A DNA stretch of 64,000 nt from Candidatus Avimonas caecicola (GTDB taxonomy: Bacteria; Bacillota; Clostridia; Oscillospirales; Acutalibacteraceae): contig CAJFTG010000006.1 in assembly GCA_904419875.1 (NCBI GenBank), positions 1 to 64,000 on the forward strand, read 5' to 3'. Below the pieces are notes generated by a model, which made no database searches, had not been told where the DNA came from, and was given only the letters and a program-made list of their open reading frames with translations. The position numbers and the translations under genes are program-made. Shown here piece after piece: positions 1-7,543 of the stretch. How positions within the stretch are numbered: the first letter of the stretch is position 1; each line of letters starts with the position of its first letter.

Positions 1-18
1 GAGAAAGGACGGCTGCCC

Positions 19-1398
19 ATGCGTGTAATCGGCCTGGATATCGGCACCACCACCATCGCCGCCCTGGCGCTTGACGGGGAAACCGGCGAGGTCCTGCAAA
101 GCCGGACGGTTCCGAACGATGCCGGCGTCCCGGCTGGGAACGGCTGGGAACGGCTCCAGGACCCCCGCCAGATTGAAACGCTGGCGCTGGGCCTGGTCGG
201 GGAGCTGGCGCGCCGCTTCGCCCCTGTGGGCGGCATCGGCCTGACCGGCCAGATGCACGGGATTCTTTACCTCGACCGGGAAGGAAGGCCGGTTTCCCCC
301 CTGTACACCTGGCAGGACGGGCGCGGCGACCTCCCGGTTGAAGGGGGAAAAAGCGCCGCGCAGGCGCTGGGCGAACGCACCGGCTATTCCCTGGCCTCCG
401 GCTTCGGGACGGTGACCCATTATTACAACAGGCGCCGCGGGCTGGTCCCGGCGGAGGCCGTGACCGGCAGCACGATTCACGGCTATCTCGGCATGAAGCT
501 GGCCGGGCGGAAAACGCCCCTGCTGCATTTGTCCGACGCGGCGGGCTGGGGCCTTGTCTCTTTGGAGAAGGGCCGGTTTGACGAGCAGGCGATGATGCGG
601 GCTGGGCTGGACCCCGCCTTTTTCCCCGGTATCGCCGCAGACGGCGCCGTTTTGGGGGAAACGGCGCAGGGCATTCCGGTGGCCCCGGCCGTCGGAGACA
701 ATCAGGCCGCCTTCCTGGGCGCGGTGCGGAACATGAAGGAAAGCGTGCTGGTCAACGTGGGCACCGGCAGCCAGGTGTCGGTCTGGACGCCGGCGCCGGT
801 ATCCCTGCCGTCGGCCGAAGCCCGCCCCTGCACGGAGGGCGCGTTCCTGCTGGTCGGGTCCTCCCTCTGCGGCGGCCGGGCGTATGCCGCGCTGGAAGGG
901 TTTTACCGCGAAGCGGCGGCGATGGCCGGCGCGCCCCCCGCCCCCCTGTACGATGCGATGGAACGGGAAGCGGAAGCCTGCATTGGGTCCGCCGGCCGGC
1001 TGCGGGTGGACACCCGCTTCAGCGGGACACGGCAGAACCCCTCCCTGCGCGGCGGGATTGCCGGCCTGGGGCTGGATACGCTCCACCCCGGTTTCCTGAC
1101 CCTCGGCGTGCTGGAGGGGATCGTGGAGGAGCTGCACGGCTTTTACCGCGAAATGGAGCCAAGGCTGGGCAGGAAGCCGACGGCGCTGGTCGGGGCGGGG
1201 AACGGGCTGCGGAAAAACCGGCTGCTGCAAAAGCTGTTTTCCGCCCGTTTCGGCCTCCCGCTGCATATCCCGGTTCACCGGGAGGAAGCGGCCTACGGCG
1301 CGGCGCTGACCGCTCTGGTGGGCGCGGGCGCGGCGGCGGGCATTGCCGAAACCCAGGCGCTCATCCGGTATCAGGCGGGCGCCGCGTTCGGTATGTGA
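19..1398 (+). CDS. FGGY-family carbohydrate kinase, sedoheptulokinase-like
   Basis: Predicted cytosolic ATP-dependent sugar kinase of 459 residues. It opens with the FGGY phosphate-binding motif GLDIGTTT (residues 5-12), then carries TGQMHG near residue 76, TWQDGR near 100, a TIHGY segment, VGDNQAAF and a C-terminal VGAGNGLRKN/EEAAYGAAL ATPase motif. The TWQDGR, TIH and GDNQ elements resemble sedoheptulokinases (sedoheptulose to sedoheptulose-7-phosphate) more than the xylulokinase encoded at 4951. An AGAAAGGA ribosome binding site lies just upstream of the ATG. The gene is followed after 69 bases by manA on the same strand, so the two are probably co-transcribed, and the operon may begin left of the window. 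Family is firm; substrate is inferred from motif resemblance only. Confidence 0.8.
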   Translation: MRVIGLDIGTTTIAALALDGETGEVLQSRTVPNDAGVPAGNGWERLQDPRQIETLALGLVGELARRFAPVGGIGLTGQMHGILYLDREGRPVSPLYTWQDGRGDLPVEGGKSAAQALGERTGYSLASGFGTVTHYYNRRRGLVPAEAVTGSTIHGYLGMKLAGRKTPLLHLSDAAGWGLVSLEKGRFDEQAMMRAGLDPAFFPGIAADGAVLGETAQGIPVAPAVGDNQAAFLGAVRNMKESVLVNVGTGSQVSVWTPAPVSLPSAEARPCTEGAFLLVGSSLCGGRAYAALEGFYREAAAMAGAPPAPLYDAMEREAEACIGSAGRLRVDTRFSGTRQNPSLRGGIAGLGLDTLHPGFLTLGVLEGIVEELHGFYREMEPRLGRKPTALVGAGNGLRKNRLLQKLFSARFGLPLHIPVHREEAAYGAALTALVGAGAAAGIAETQALIRYQAGAAFGM

Positions 1399-1467
1399 GG
1401 AGGGCCGCCGGGCAGTCCCGCGTCCCGGCGGTCCGGTAGAAGAACCGCAGGAAACAGGAGGAAAACC

Positions 1468-2526
1468 ATGAGTGACAAAACCCGGAGGCTGGCGTCCCGG
1501 CCGGTCTTTTTCGAGCGCAACCGCGTTTACCGCGTTTATCAGGGGGGCGCCCTGTTCCACCGGCTGTTTGGCGACCCCGCGAAGGACGGCCATTACCCGG
1601 AGGAGTGGATTGCGTCCTCCGTCAAGGCATTGAACAAGGTCCCCGCCGGGGACCGCGAGGGGATTTCCCGCATCCGGGGAACCGGCCTGTATCTTGACGA
1701 CCTGCTGAGGGACGAGCCGGAGCGGATGCTCGGCGGCCGCCGGGACCTGGGCGTCCTGGTCAAGGCGCTGGACAGCGCCGTGGCGCTCCCGGTTCAGGCC
1801 CACCCCACCCGGGAGCGGGCGATGCGGCTGTTTCAGTCTCCGTACGGAAAAACCGAATCCTGGCTGGTGCTGGACGCCCGCCCGGGCGCGAGCATCGCCT
1901 ACGGGTTCAAACGGCCGGTGACGGGGGAGGAGTTCCGGGCCGCCGTTCTCGCCGGCGGCGAGGCGGTCAGCGCCCTGCTGAACATTGTTCCGGTTAAGCC
2001 GGGCGACGTGTACCTCATCCCCGGCGGCATGGTCCATGCCATCGGCGCGGGCTGCCTGATGCTGGAGGTGCAGGAGCCTACCGATTATACCATCCAACCC
2101 GAGGAGTGGCTGGGGGATTATCATTTGAGCGAATACGAGCGCTTCCTCGGCCTGCCCGAGGAGGACGCGTTCACCTGCTTTGATTATACATGGTACGGCG
2201 AAAAGGCGCTGGCCCGCGGCCGGATGACCCCGCGGTTGCTGTACCGGGACGGCACACGCACCTCGGAGGAGCTGATCGGGTATACGGACACCCCCTGCTT
2301 CGCCGTGAAACGCCACACCCTGCGGGATACGGAAAATGGCGGGTATGCGCTGCCGGCCGGGCCGGCCGTTTTCCTCGTCGGGGAGGGGTCCGGCAGGCTC
2401 ACCGGGGACGGTTTCCGGCAGGAGCTGACAAAGGGGGACTACTTCCTTCTGCCCCACGCCGCCGCGGGGAAGTATACGGTGAAGGGCGGCATGACTCTGC
2501 TGGAATGCCTCCCGCCGCAGGAATAG
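1468..2526 (+). CDS. manA: Mannose-6-phosphate isomerase, class I
   Basis: Cupin-type zinc isomerase that interconverts mannose-6-phosphate and fructose-6-phosphate in the cytosol; 352 residues, close to the Bacillus-type class I length. Metal-site motifs are visible: the QAHP segment with Gln and His near residue 112, the KTESW glutamate near 130, and the long signature around GGMVHAIG...LEVQEPTDYT near residues 188-205. The start has a good GGAGG ribosome binding site (caggaggaaaaccATG). It is probably co-transcribed with the upstream kinase. A perfect hairpin follows 14 bases after the stop. Its product would drain mannose released by the alpha-mannosidase at 44328 or the lyxose/mannose isomerase at 54082, although these genes are far away. 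Confidence 0.9.
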   Translation: MSDKTRRLASRPVFFERNRVYRVYQGGALFHRLFGDPAKDGHYPEEWIASSVKALNKVPAGDREGISRIRGTGLYLDDLLRDEPERMLGGRRDLGVLVKALDSAVALPVQAHPTRERAMRLFQSPYGKTESWLVLDARPGASIAYGFKRPVTGEEFRAAVLAGGEAVSALLNIVPVKPGDVYLIPGGMVHAIGAGCLMLEVQEPTDYTIQPEEWLGDYHLSEYERFLGLPEEDAFTCFDYTWYGEKALARGRMTPRLLYRDGTRTSEELIGYTDTPCFAVKRHTLRDTENGGYALPAGPAVFLVGEGSGRLTGDGFRQELTKGDYFLLPHAAAGKYTVKGGMTLLECLPPQE

Positions 2527-2540
2527 AGGCGACAAAACGG

Positions 2541-2576
2541 GGCGCCCCTCCCCGCCGGGCGGCGGGGAGGGGCGCC
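2541..2576 (+). terminator. Strong hairpin after manA
   Basis: A perfect 16-base-pair inverted repeat (GGCGCCCCTCCCCGCC and its complement) with a four-base GGGC loop directly after manA. There is no clean T-run, so it is either a weak intrinsic terminator or an RNA 3' end stabiliser. Confidence 0.6.
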
Positions 2577-2585
2577 CTGCGTGTA

Positions 2586-2614
2586 TTTACATTTGCCGGG
2601 ATTTATGCTAAAAT
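2586..2614 (+). promoter_or_regulatory. Sigma-A promoter with extended -10
   Basis: TTTACA (2586-2591), 17-base spacer, TAAAAT (2609-2614) preceded by TG at 2606-2607. Transcription should start near 2621. This makes the GTG at 2621 an unlikely start codon and supports a start near 2702 with a leader of about 80 bases. Confidence 0.75.
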
Positions 2615-2701
2615 GTATCCGTGAAACGGGGACGGCACCCATCAGAAAAAACAGCTTTCACCAATAAGCTCCCGCATAACGCCGCAAAGGGGGAGATACC
2701 C

Positions 2702-3298
2702 ATTGCCAAAAACGTAACGGTGGTGGACGAGCGGGGCAACACCTATGAAGCGACCTACCCGAAAAGGGCGAAGGGTCTGGTAAAGAACGGACGGGCACGC
2801 TTCATGGACGAAAACACGATTTGTCTGGCGTGTCCGCCCAAAGAAGATTTGGAGGACAGTAAAATGGCTGAGATAAATCCGATCAAAGCGTCCGCCGGGC
2901 CGGCGGACGGACCCGGGGCTTCCGCGGCGCAGCCGCAGGACGCCGTCCGATACACTCTGGACTATGTGCTCGCGCAGATCGAGCGGATCGCGGTGCAGAC
3001 TGCCCACCTGGATCGCGTGATGGAGGAGCTGCAGGCGCTGCAGAGCGTCGGCGTGGGCGATATCGCCGGGCAGGCTAAGGGTGAAGCGCTCGCGGAGGTT
3101 GTGCGCAGCCGGGAGGCCACCAACCAGCAGCTGCTGCGGCTGTATGAGCAGATGTTCAACGACCTGCGGCCGGGAAGCGAAACGCTCAGGCGGCAGGCGA
3201 TCGCGCTGGTTGACCGCTCGATCAACAACGCTACCCTTAGCTTGGAGGAAAAGGCGCTGGTTTCCGACGCGCTGGACACGATCCGGCATCTGGATTAA
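2702..3298 (+). CDS. Conserved two-part small protein, function unknown, likely ATT start
   Basis: Reading frame with no ATG, GTG or TTG close to a usable ribosome binding site at its 5' end. The promoter at 2586-2614 rules out the GTG at 2621. An AAAGGGGGAG ribosome binding site (2686-2695) sits six bases before an ATT at 2702, giving IAKNVTVVDERGN as the N-terminus, so a rare ATT start is the best fit (198 residues). Residues 1-54 form a compact basic domain (TYPKRAKGLVKNGRARF, then ICLACPP). From residue 55 a Pro/Ala-rich linker leads to a helical, probably coiled-coil part (DYVLAQIERIAVQTAHLDRVMEE and onward, broken here). I recall similar short proteins in Clostridia but know of no function. 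The gene is monocistronic between a promoter and a bidirectional terminator. Confidence 0.65.
   Translation: MAKNVTVVDERGNTYEATYPKRAKGLVKNGRARFMDENTICLACPPKEDLEDSKMAEINPIKASAGPADGPGASAAQPQDAVRYTLDYVLAQIERIAVQTAHLDRVMEELQALQSVGVGDIAGQAKGEALAEVVRSREATNQQLLRLYEQMFNDLRPGSETLRRQAIALVDRSINNATLSLEEKALVSDALDTIRHLD
2851..2866 (+). promoter_or_regulatory. Internal ribosome binding site and ATG inside the small gene
   Basis: GGAGG at 2851-2855 lies eight bases before an in-frame ATG at 2864 (ATGGCTGAG). It would release the C-terminal helical part alone as a 144-residue protein. The site is better than the one used for the full-length product, so the gene may make two proteins from one frame. Confidence 0.55.
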
Positions 3299-3337
3299 GG
3301 CGCCCGGCGGCTTGCCCCTTTAAAAAAAACACGCGCA

Positions 3338-3379
3338 AAGCCCCCGGAAAATGGCGAGCCATTTTCCGGGGGCTTTTTT
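3338..3379. terminator. Bidirectional intrinsic terminator
   Basis: The stem AAGCCCCCGGAAAATGGC pairs perfectly with its complement around a two-base GA loop, followed by TTTTTT on the plus strand. A run of eight A on the left (3322-3329) supplies the U-tract for the minus-strand gene ending at 3407. It serves both convergent genes. Confidence 0.9.
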
Positions 3380-3406
3380 CCGCCGGTCCGGCGCGGGCGC
3401 GCCGCG

Positions 3407-4588
3407 CTAGTCCGGCTGCCGTTCGTACCGCCCGTACCGGCGCGCGGCCTCGTACATGGCGGCAACGTTGGCGAGGGGGGTTCCCGGCGGCAGGTTGTTG
3501 GCCTCCCGCAGGATGAAACGGCGGGTGCAGGGAAGCACCTCCTCCAGAATCCGGCGGGTTTCCGCCGTCACCCGTTCCGGCGTGCCGTTTTGCAGCAGGG
3601 CCACCGGAGGCCCGCCCTGCACAGTGACCTCCGGCCCGAGCTCGCGCATAAGCTTCCCGTGCTGGATCGGATAGCCGGTGTCAAAGGCGGTCACGTGCAG
3701 CCGGTCGCAGATCAGCCGGAAATGGCGGGACGCGTCGCCGCACAGGTGGATGGTGTGGTTCCGGCCCTTCCCGCTGGTCACGCCCGCGATCAGCTTTTGA
3801 TGGAAGGGGAGAACGAACCGCTCGTAATCCTCGGTGGACAAAAGCGCGATGCTGTCGTCCGCAAACCAGAAATTGTCGGGAACGGGCTGGCCGAAATACG
3901 CGTTCCAGGCGTTCATCCGGCGGATGGTCGCCTGGGTAATGAACTCCAGCAGCTCCTGCGCGTAATCCGGGTCCAGGTACAGGTCCATGCAGAATTCCGC
4001 CGCGCCCCGCAGGTTGCAGGCCACGGTGAACGGGCCGTCCGTGCCAAAGCCGGAGGGGTCGCAGACCCCCGGCCGGCCGAGAAAGGTCCAGCCCGCGGCA
4101 TATTTTTCATAAAAGTCCCGCAGGTGGCCGTAGAGCCCGCCGAACGGGTCGGGCAGCCCTTTTTCAAAGAGCATGCCCTTGTTGTCGTCGCCGAGCAGCG
4201 GCCGGGTATCCGGCACGTCCCCGTCCGGGTACAGGACTTCGGCCCCGAACCAGGCGGCTTCCCCCACGTTCTGCGGGTCGAGGTAGATATGCCACTCTTC
4301 GGGCATCCCCATCTCGTGGTCATAGGGGAGGAAATGGCGGGCGAACAGCGCGAATTCCCGCTGCACCCTCCACATTACCTCCGGGTCGGTCATGTACTCG
4401 CGGAACGTCACCCCGCGGGGGTTATACCGGCGGTCACAGAGGAGGAAACGGGGGTTCACGCCGAGGATCATGGGGACGCGGCTCTGCGCGCCGCGGGAAA
4501 AGCCTTCCCACACCTGCCGCTGTTCCTGGTTGTGCCGTTCCCAGTCGGCGGAGGGAAGCGGGGGGATGGCAAACAGAAAATCGTCCAT
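3407..4588 (-). CDS. Uroporphyrinogen decarboxylase-like (URO-D/MtaA superfamily) protein
   Basis: A 393-residue cytosolic protein of the URO-D superfamily, which includes haem-pathway HemE and corrinoid-dependent methyltransferases such as MtaA. The C-terminal half has HTIHLCGDASRHF, the HxC metal-ligand pattern of the methyltransferase branch, then FDTGYPIQHGKL and VQGGPPVALLQNG barrel strands. No haem gene or corrinoid protein is nearby, so a HemE role is unlikely and the substrate is unknown. The start at 4588 (MDDFLF) is chosen for its AGGAG ribosome binding site eight bases upstream; the frame stays open further but without a site. It is transcribed alone from the promoter at 4650-4678 and ends at the shared terminator at 3338. 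Confidence 0.75.
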   Translation of the reverse strand: MDDFLFAIPPLPSADWERHNQEQRQVWEGFSRGAQSRVPMILGVNPRFLLCDRRYNPRGVTFREYMTDPEVMWRVQREFALFARHFLPYDHEMGMPEEWHIYLDPQNVGEAAWFGAEVLYPDGDVPDTRPLLGDDNKGMLFEKGLPDPFGGLYGHLRDFYEKYAAGWTFLGRPGVCDPSGFGTDGPFTVACNLRGAAEFCMDLYLDPDYAQELLEFITQATIRRMNAWNAYFGQPVPDNFWFADDSIALLSTEDYERFVLPFHQKLIAGVTSGKGRNHTIHLCGDASRHFRLICDRLHVTAFDTGYPIQHGKLMRELGPEVTVQGGPPVALLQNGTPERVTAETRRILEEVLPCTRRFILREANNLPPGTPLANVAAMYEAARRYGRYERQPD

Positions 4589-4649
4589 GCCGGGCACTCC
4601 TTTGTTGAAAGCGTCCGCCGTTCCGGAATGGAAAACGGCCTTACGAAAG

Positions 4650-4678
4650 AGTATAGGGTTAAAACGGGAAAAATGCAA
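4650..4678 (-). promoter_or_regulatory. Sigma-A promoter for the URO-D-like gene
   Basis: On the minus strand TTGCAT, 17-base spacer, TATACT. It lies 62 bases before the chosen start codon. Confidence 0.8.
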
Positions 4679-4689
4679 GACGGAAAATA

Positions 4690-4701
4690 AAAACGATTAA
4701 C
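4690..4701. promoter_or_regulatory. LacI-type operator-like site (weak)
   Basis: AAAACGATTAAC resembles the recurrent GTAAACGATTAC element of this window. It lies 12 bases upstream of the -35 box of the URO-D-like gene. It matches imperfectly on both flanks. Confidence 0.35.
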
Positions 4702-4801
4702 GTGCGGGGCGTCCCCCCTTCCGCCGGGCGCGATTGCTTAAAAGCCGGAAAAGCATACAGGCCGTCCGGGCGGGGCGGCCATGGGCTGCCGCGCTGTTTT
4801 C

Positions 4802-4829
4802 TTGACTTTGCTCATCGCTGCGGTATAAT
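4802..4829 (+). promoter_or_regulatory. Sigma-A promoter for xylB
   Basis: TTGACT, 16-base spacer, TATAAT. Transcription would start near 4836, about 115 bases before xylB. Confidence 0.8.
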
Positions 4830-4878
4830 AAAGGAAAAGGGAAACGGACGGCGGCTCCGAAAGCGGCTCGCCGGCAGA

Positions 4879-4890
4879 GCAAACGTTTTC
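4879..4890. promoter_or_regulatory. LacI-type operator-like site in the xylB leader
   Basis: GCAAACGTTTTC is close to the element at 47747 (GTAAACGTTTTCAC). It sits about 45 bases downstream of the predicted xylB transcription start, a position that fits repression. It could equally be a CcpA cre site. Confidence 0.45.
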
Positions 4891-4950
4891 TCTTAGCTCG
4901 GCGGGCGCGCGGCCGGTTTCCGCGGGACAGCCCGGAAAGGACGAAAAGAA

Positions 4951-6474
4951 ATGGCCTGTTTAATGGGAATTGACATTGGCACCTCCGGCACAAAAACGGT
5001 TCTGTTTGATGAGGCGGGCGCGGTCATCGCCTCCCACACGGCGGAATACCCGCTGTACCAGCCGCAAAACGGCTATGCCGAGCAGGACCCGGCCGACTGG
5101 TGGAACGCGGCGGCCGAGGGGATCCGCGCGGTTCTGGCGGAAAGCGGCGTGCCGGCCCCGGCGGTGGCGGGAATCGGCCTGTCGGGACAGATGCACGGCC
5201 TAGTGATGCTGGATGCGGCGGGCGAGGTGCTCCGCCGGTCGATCATCTGGTGTGACCAGCGCACCGCCGCCGAATGCGCGGAAATAACCGAAAAGCTGGG
5301 GCGTGACCGGCTTCTGGCGATCACGGCCAACCCGGCGCTGACCGGCTTCACCGCCTCCAAAATTCTGTGGGTGCGCAATCACGAGCCGGCAATCTACGAA
5401 AAATGCCGCCATATCCTGCTCCCCAAGGACTACATCCGCTACCGGCTGACGGGGGAGCTGGCCACCGAGGTATCCGACGCCTCCGGCATGCAGCTTCTGG
5501 ACATCCCGAACCGCCGCTGGTCGGACGAGGTGCTGGACAGGCTGGAGATCGACCGCTCCCTGCTGGGAACGGTGTATGAGTCGCCGGAGGTGACCGGCAG
5601 GGTTACCCGCCGCGCGGCGGAGCTTACCGGCCTTGCGGAGGGAACCGTCGTGGTCGGCGGCGCAGGGGATAACGCGGCGGCGGCGGTCGGCACCGGCGTG
5701 GTGCGGGACGGCCGGGCGTTTACCACCATCGGCACCTCCGGCGTGGTGTACGCCCATACCGACCGTATGGCGATCGACCCGAAGGGCCGGGTGCATACCT
5801 TCTGCTGCGCGGTGCCGGGCGCCTGGCATGTGATGGGGGTGACCCAGGGCGCGGGGCTGTCCCTGAAATGGTTCCGGGACAATTTCTGCGGCGCGGAAAA
5901 GGAGGCCGCGGCGCAGATGGGCGTCGACCCCTACGTCCTGATGGACAAGGAGGCCGAGACCGTGCCGGCGGGGGCGAACCGCCTGCTTTATCTGCCTTAT
6001 CTGATGGGGGAGCGCACCCCCCACCTCGACCCGGACGCACGGGGCGTATTCTTCGGCCTGTCCGCCATCCACACAAAAAAGGACATGCTCCGCGCCGTGA
6101 TGGAGGGCGTGGCCTATTCCCTCAACGACTGCCTGTCGGTTTTCCGGGAGATGGGGGTCGCCATCCGCGATATGATGGCCTGCGGAGGGGGCGGCTCCAG
6201 CTCCCTGTGGCGGCAGATGCTGGCCGACCTGTACGCCTGCGAGGTCAAGACGCTGGCATCCCGGGAGGGCCCGGCCCTGGGCGCGGCCCTGCTGGCCGGG
6301 GTGGGCGCGGGCGTATACGCCAGCGTTCCGGAGGCATGCGACGCGGTCATCCGCACGGATCGGGTGCAATCGCCGATTCCGGAAAACACCGCGCAGTATG
6401 CGCCCTACTACCGGCTGTATACCGAGCTGTACCCGGCCTTGAAGACCGCCTTCGCCCGGCTGGGGACACTGTAA
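4951..6474 (+). CDS. xylB: Xylulokinase
   Basis: FGGY-family kinase of 507 residues, the usual xylulokinase length, phosphorylating D-xylulose to xylulose-5-phosphate in the cytosol. Motifs in order: GIDIGTSGTKT (residues 6-16), GLSGQMHGLVMLD near 76-88, IIWCDQRT near 96, KDYIRYRLTGE near 152-162, GGAGDNAAAAVG near 236, GTSGVVYAHT near 261, MGERTPHLDPDARG near 351 and the ATP-binding ACGGGGSSSLWRQ near 411. GGAAAGGA lies upstream of the ATG. It has its own promoter and a LacI-like site in the leader. The D-lyxose isomerase at 54082 could supply its substrate. A GC-rich inverted repeat near 6540-6565 follows the gene but lacks a T-run. Confidence 0.92.
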   Translation: MACLMGIDIGTSGTKTVLFDEAGAVIASHTAEYPLYQPQNGYAEQDPADWWNAAAEGIRAVLAESGVPAPAVAGIGLSGQMHGLVMLDAAGEVLRRSIIWCDQRTAAECAEITEKLGRDRLLAITANPALTGFTASKILWVRNHEPAIYEKCRHILLPKDYIRYRLTGELATEVSDASGMQLLDIPNRRWSDEVLDRLEIDRSLLGTVYESPEVTGRVTRRAAELTGLAEGTVVVGGAGDNAAAAVGTGVVRDGRAFTTIGTSGVVYAHTDRMAIDPKGRVHTFCCAVPGAWHVMGVTQGAGLSLKWFRDNFCGAEKEAAAQMGVDPYVLMDKEAETVPAGANRLLYLPYLMGERTPHLDPDARGVFFGLSAIHTKKDMLRAVMEGVAYSLNDCLSVFREMGVAIRDMMACGGGGSSSLWRQMLADLYACEVKTLASREGPALGAALLAGVGAGVYASVPEACDAVIRTDRVQSPIPENTAQYAPYYRLYTELYPALKTAFARLGTL

Positions 6475-6700
6475 AGCAAGGGGGCGGGGCCGTTCGCCGC
6501 AGGCCGGCGTGCCGGCCGGGGCCCCGGTTTCCCGGACGGCACGGCCGCACATCGGCGGCCGTCCCTTCAGCCGCCGGCGGCTTTCCAACCAACTTTCCGC
6601 CCTCTCTTTTCCCTTTGTATTGCTGACGCTTAATTTTACAGGTTCCGCAGGAAAAAAGGAATCTTTCAGCAGGCGGGGCCTTTTTGACACCCCGGAGAAA

Positions 6701-7243
6701 CTATCTTGTCATGAAGGGCGCCCATTCGCCCATATAATCGCTGCAATGCGCATTCCAATAAAACAACCTGTCAATATAGTCTTGTTTTCGTTGTTCAACA
6801 GCCTCTGCGCAGCCGGCAATTCCCAACCTGTATACGATGGCAGTCAAATCGTAGATCGGATATCCGATTGCGTGCCCAGCGGTGTGGACAACAGCACAGG
6901 CCTGTCCAATAGCGTGACAAACAGCGATGTCTTCTTTCTGATCTATTTCTTTTGCAAAGGCGTGACAATCCAGAATTTTTCTCTGCGCCCATCGCATTTT
7001 TGCCTTTCCGGCCGCCCAATCCTTAACAGCGGCCAACGCTTCTCGTGGACGCTGCTCGTCAGGGTATTTTTCTTCCAGCATTGCAATTGATTCGGCCGCA
7101 AAATCAAACGCCCATAACGCTGCCGCCGTGTGCTTCTGATTTTGGAAAAGGGTGAGTAAATCCTGTAAATACGCGGAATCTTTCGTAAACAGAACTTGAT
7201 TTTTCTTTTTTAGCCTTATAGCTGCCTCATCAATCCAATTCAC
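6701..7243 (-). CDS. Putative immunity protein (Imm-5-like), orphan
   Basis: A 180-residue helical protein with the pattern of the Imm-5-like putative immunity family: AAALWAFDFAAESIAMLEEK near residues 40-59, then the YPDEQRPREALAAVKDW signature and a VCHAIGQACAVVHTAGHAI helix rich in Ala and His. Immunity proteins of this kind normally neutralise polymorphic toxins, but no toxin or secretion gene is adjacent. GTG at 7243 is chosen because a GGGGGGG tract lies six bases upstream and the promoter start near 7268 leaves room; ATG at 7258 would sit almost on the transcription start without a ribosome binding site. Codon use and the upstream region are clearly AT-richer than the neighbours, a sign of transfer. 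The frame runs open far upstream without being coding there. Confidence 0.7.
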   Translation of the reverse strand: MNWIDEAAIRLKKKNQVLFTKDSAYLQDLLTLFQNQKHTAAALWAFDFAAESIAMLEEKYPDEQRPREALAAVKDWAAGKAKMRWAQRKILDCHAFAKEIDQKEDIAVCHAIGQACAVVHTAGHAIGYPIYDLTAIVYRLGIAGCAEAVEQRKQDYIDRLFYWNAHCSDYMGEWAPFMTR

Positions 7244-7274
7244 GTTTGTCCCCCCCATATAAGAAATACAATTT

Positions 7275-7303
7275 ATTTTATCACATTCTGATTGGCTCAA
7301 CAA
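7275..7303 (-). promoter_or_regulatory. Promoter of the immunity-like gene
   Basis: On the minus strand TTGTTG, 17-base spacer, TAAAAT with an extended -10 TG. Confidence 0.65.
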
Positions 7304-7377
7304 TTTATAAAACCGATGAATCCGTATATGGCGAAGAACAGAGTAAAATGAAGACCATGGGGAAGGGCCTGTTTGGT

Positions 7378-7394
7378 AAAACTGCCGCAGTTTT
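7378..7394. promoter_or_regulatory. Inverted repeat upstream of the glycyl radical enzyme
   Basis: AAAACTG-CCG-CAGTTTT is a perfect 7-base inverted repeat about 40 bases before the -35 box at 7436. It may be a regulator site or a small hairpin; no regulator gene is adjacent. Confidence 0.4.
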
Positions 7395-7435
7395 CTCCCG
7401 GAAACACGTTGGGCGGGGTCTTTTCGCCGTCCCCC

Positions 7436-7464
7436 TTGATTTTTTCCCGCCGCGTGCGTATAAT
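7436..7464 (+). promoter_or_regulatory. Sigma-A promoter for the glycyl radical enzyme
   Basis: TTGATT, 17-base spacer, perfect TATAAT. Confidence 0.8.
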
Positions 7465-7543
7465 GAGGGTAAACCAGAAGGGAAATCGTTTTCCCTACGG
7501 CTTTCCGGCGGGGAGGCTGCCGGGACGGAAAGGAGCCATCGTT

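Noticed and set aside
3407-4588. Assignment of the URO-D-like gene as hemE
   Set aside because: No other haem gene is near and the HxC metal pattern fits the methyltransferase branch better.
7373-7543. Upstream extension of the glycyl radical enzyme frame
   Set aside because: It crosses the predicted promoter, and the ATG at 7544 has a good ribosome binding site. The extension does not resemble the family.
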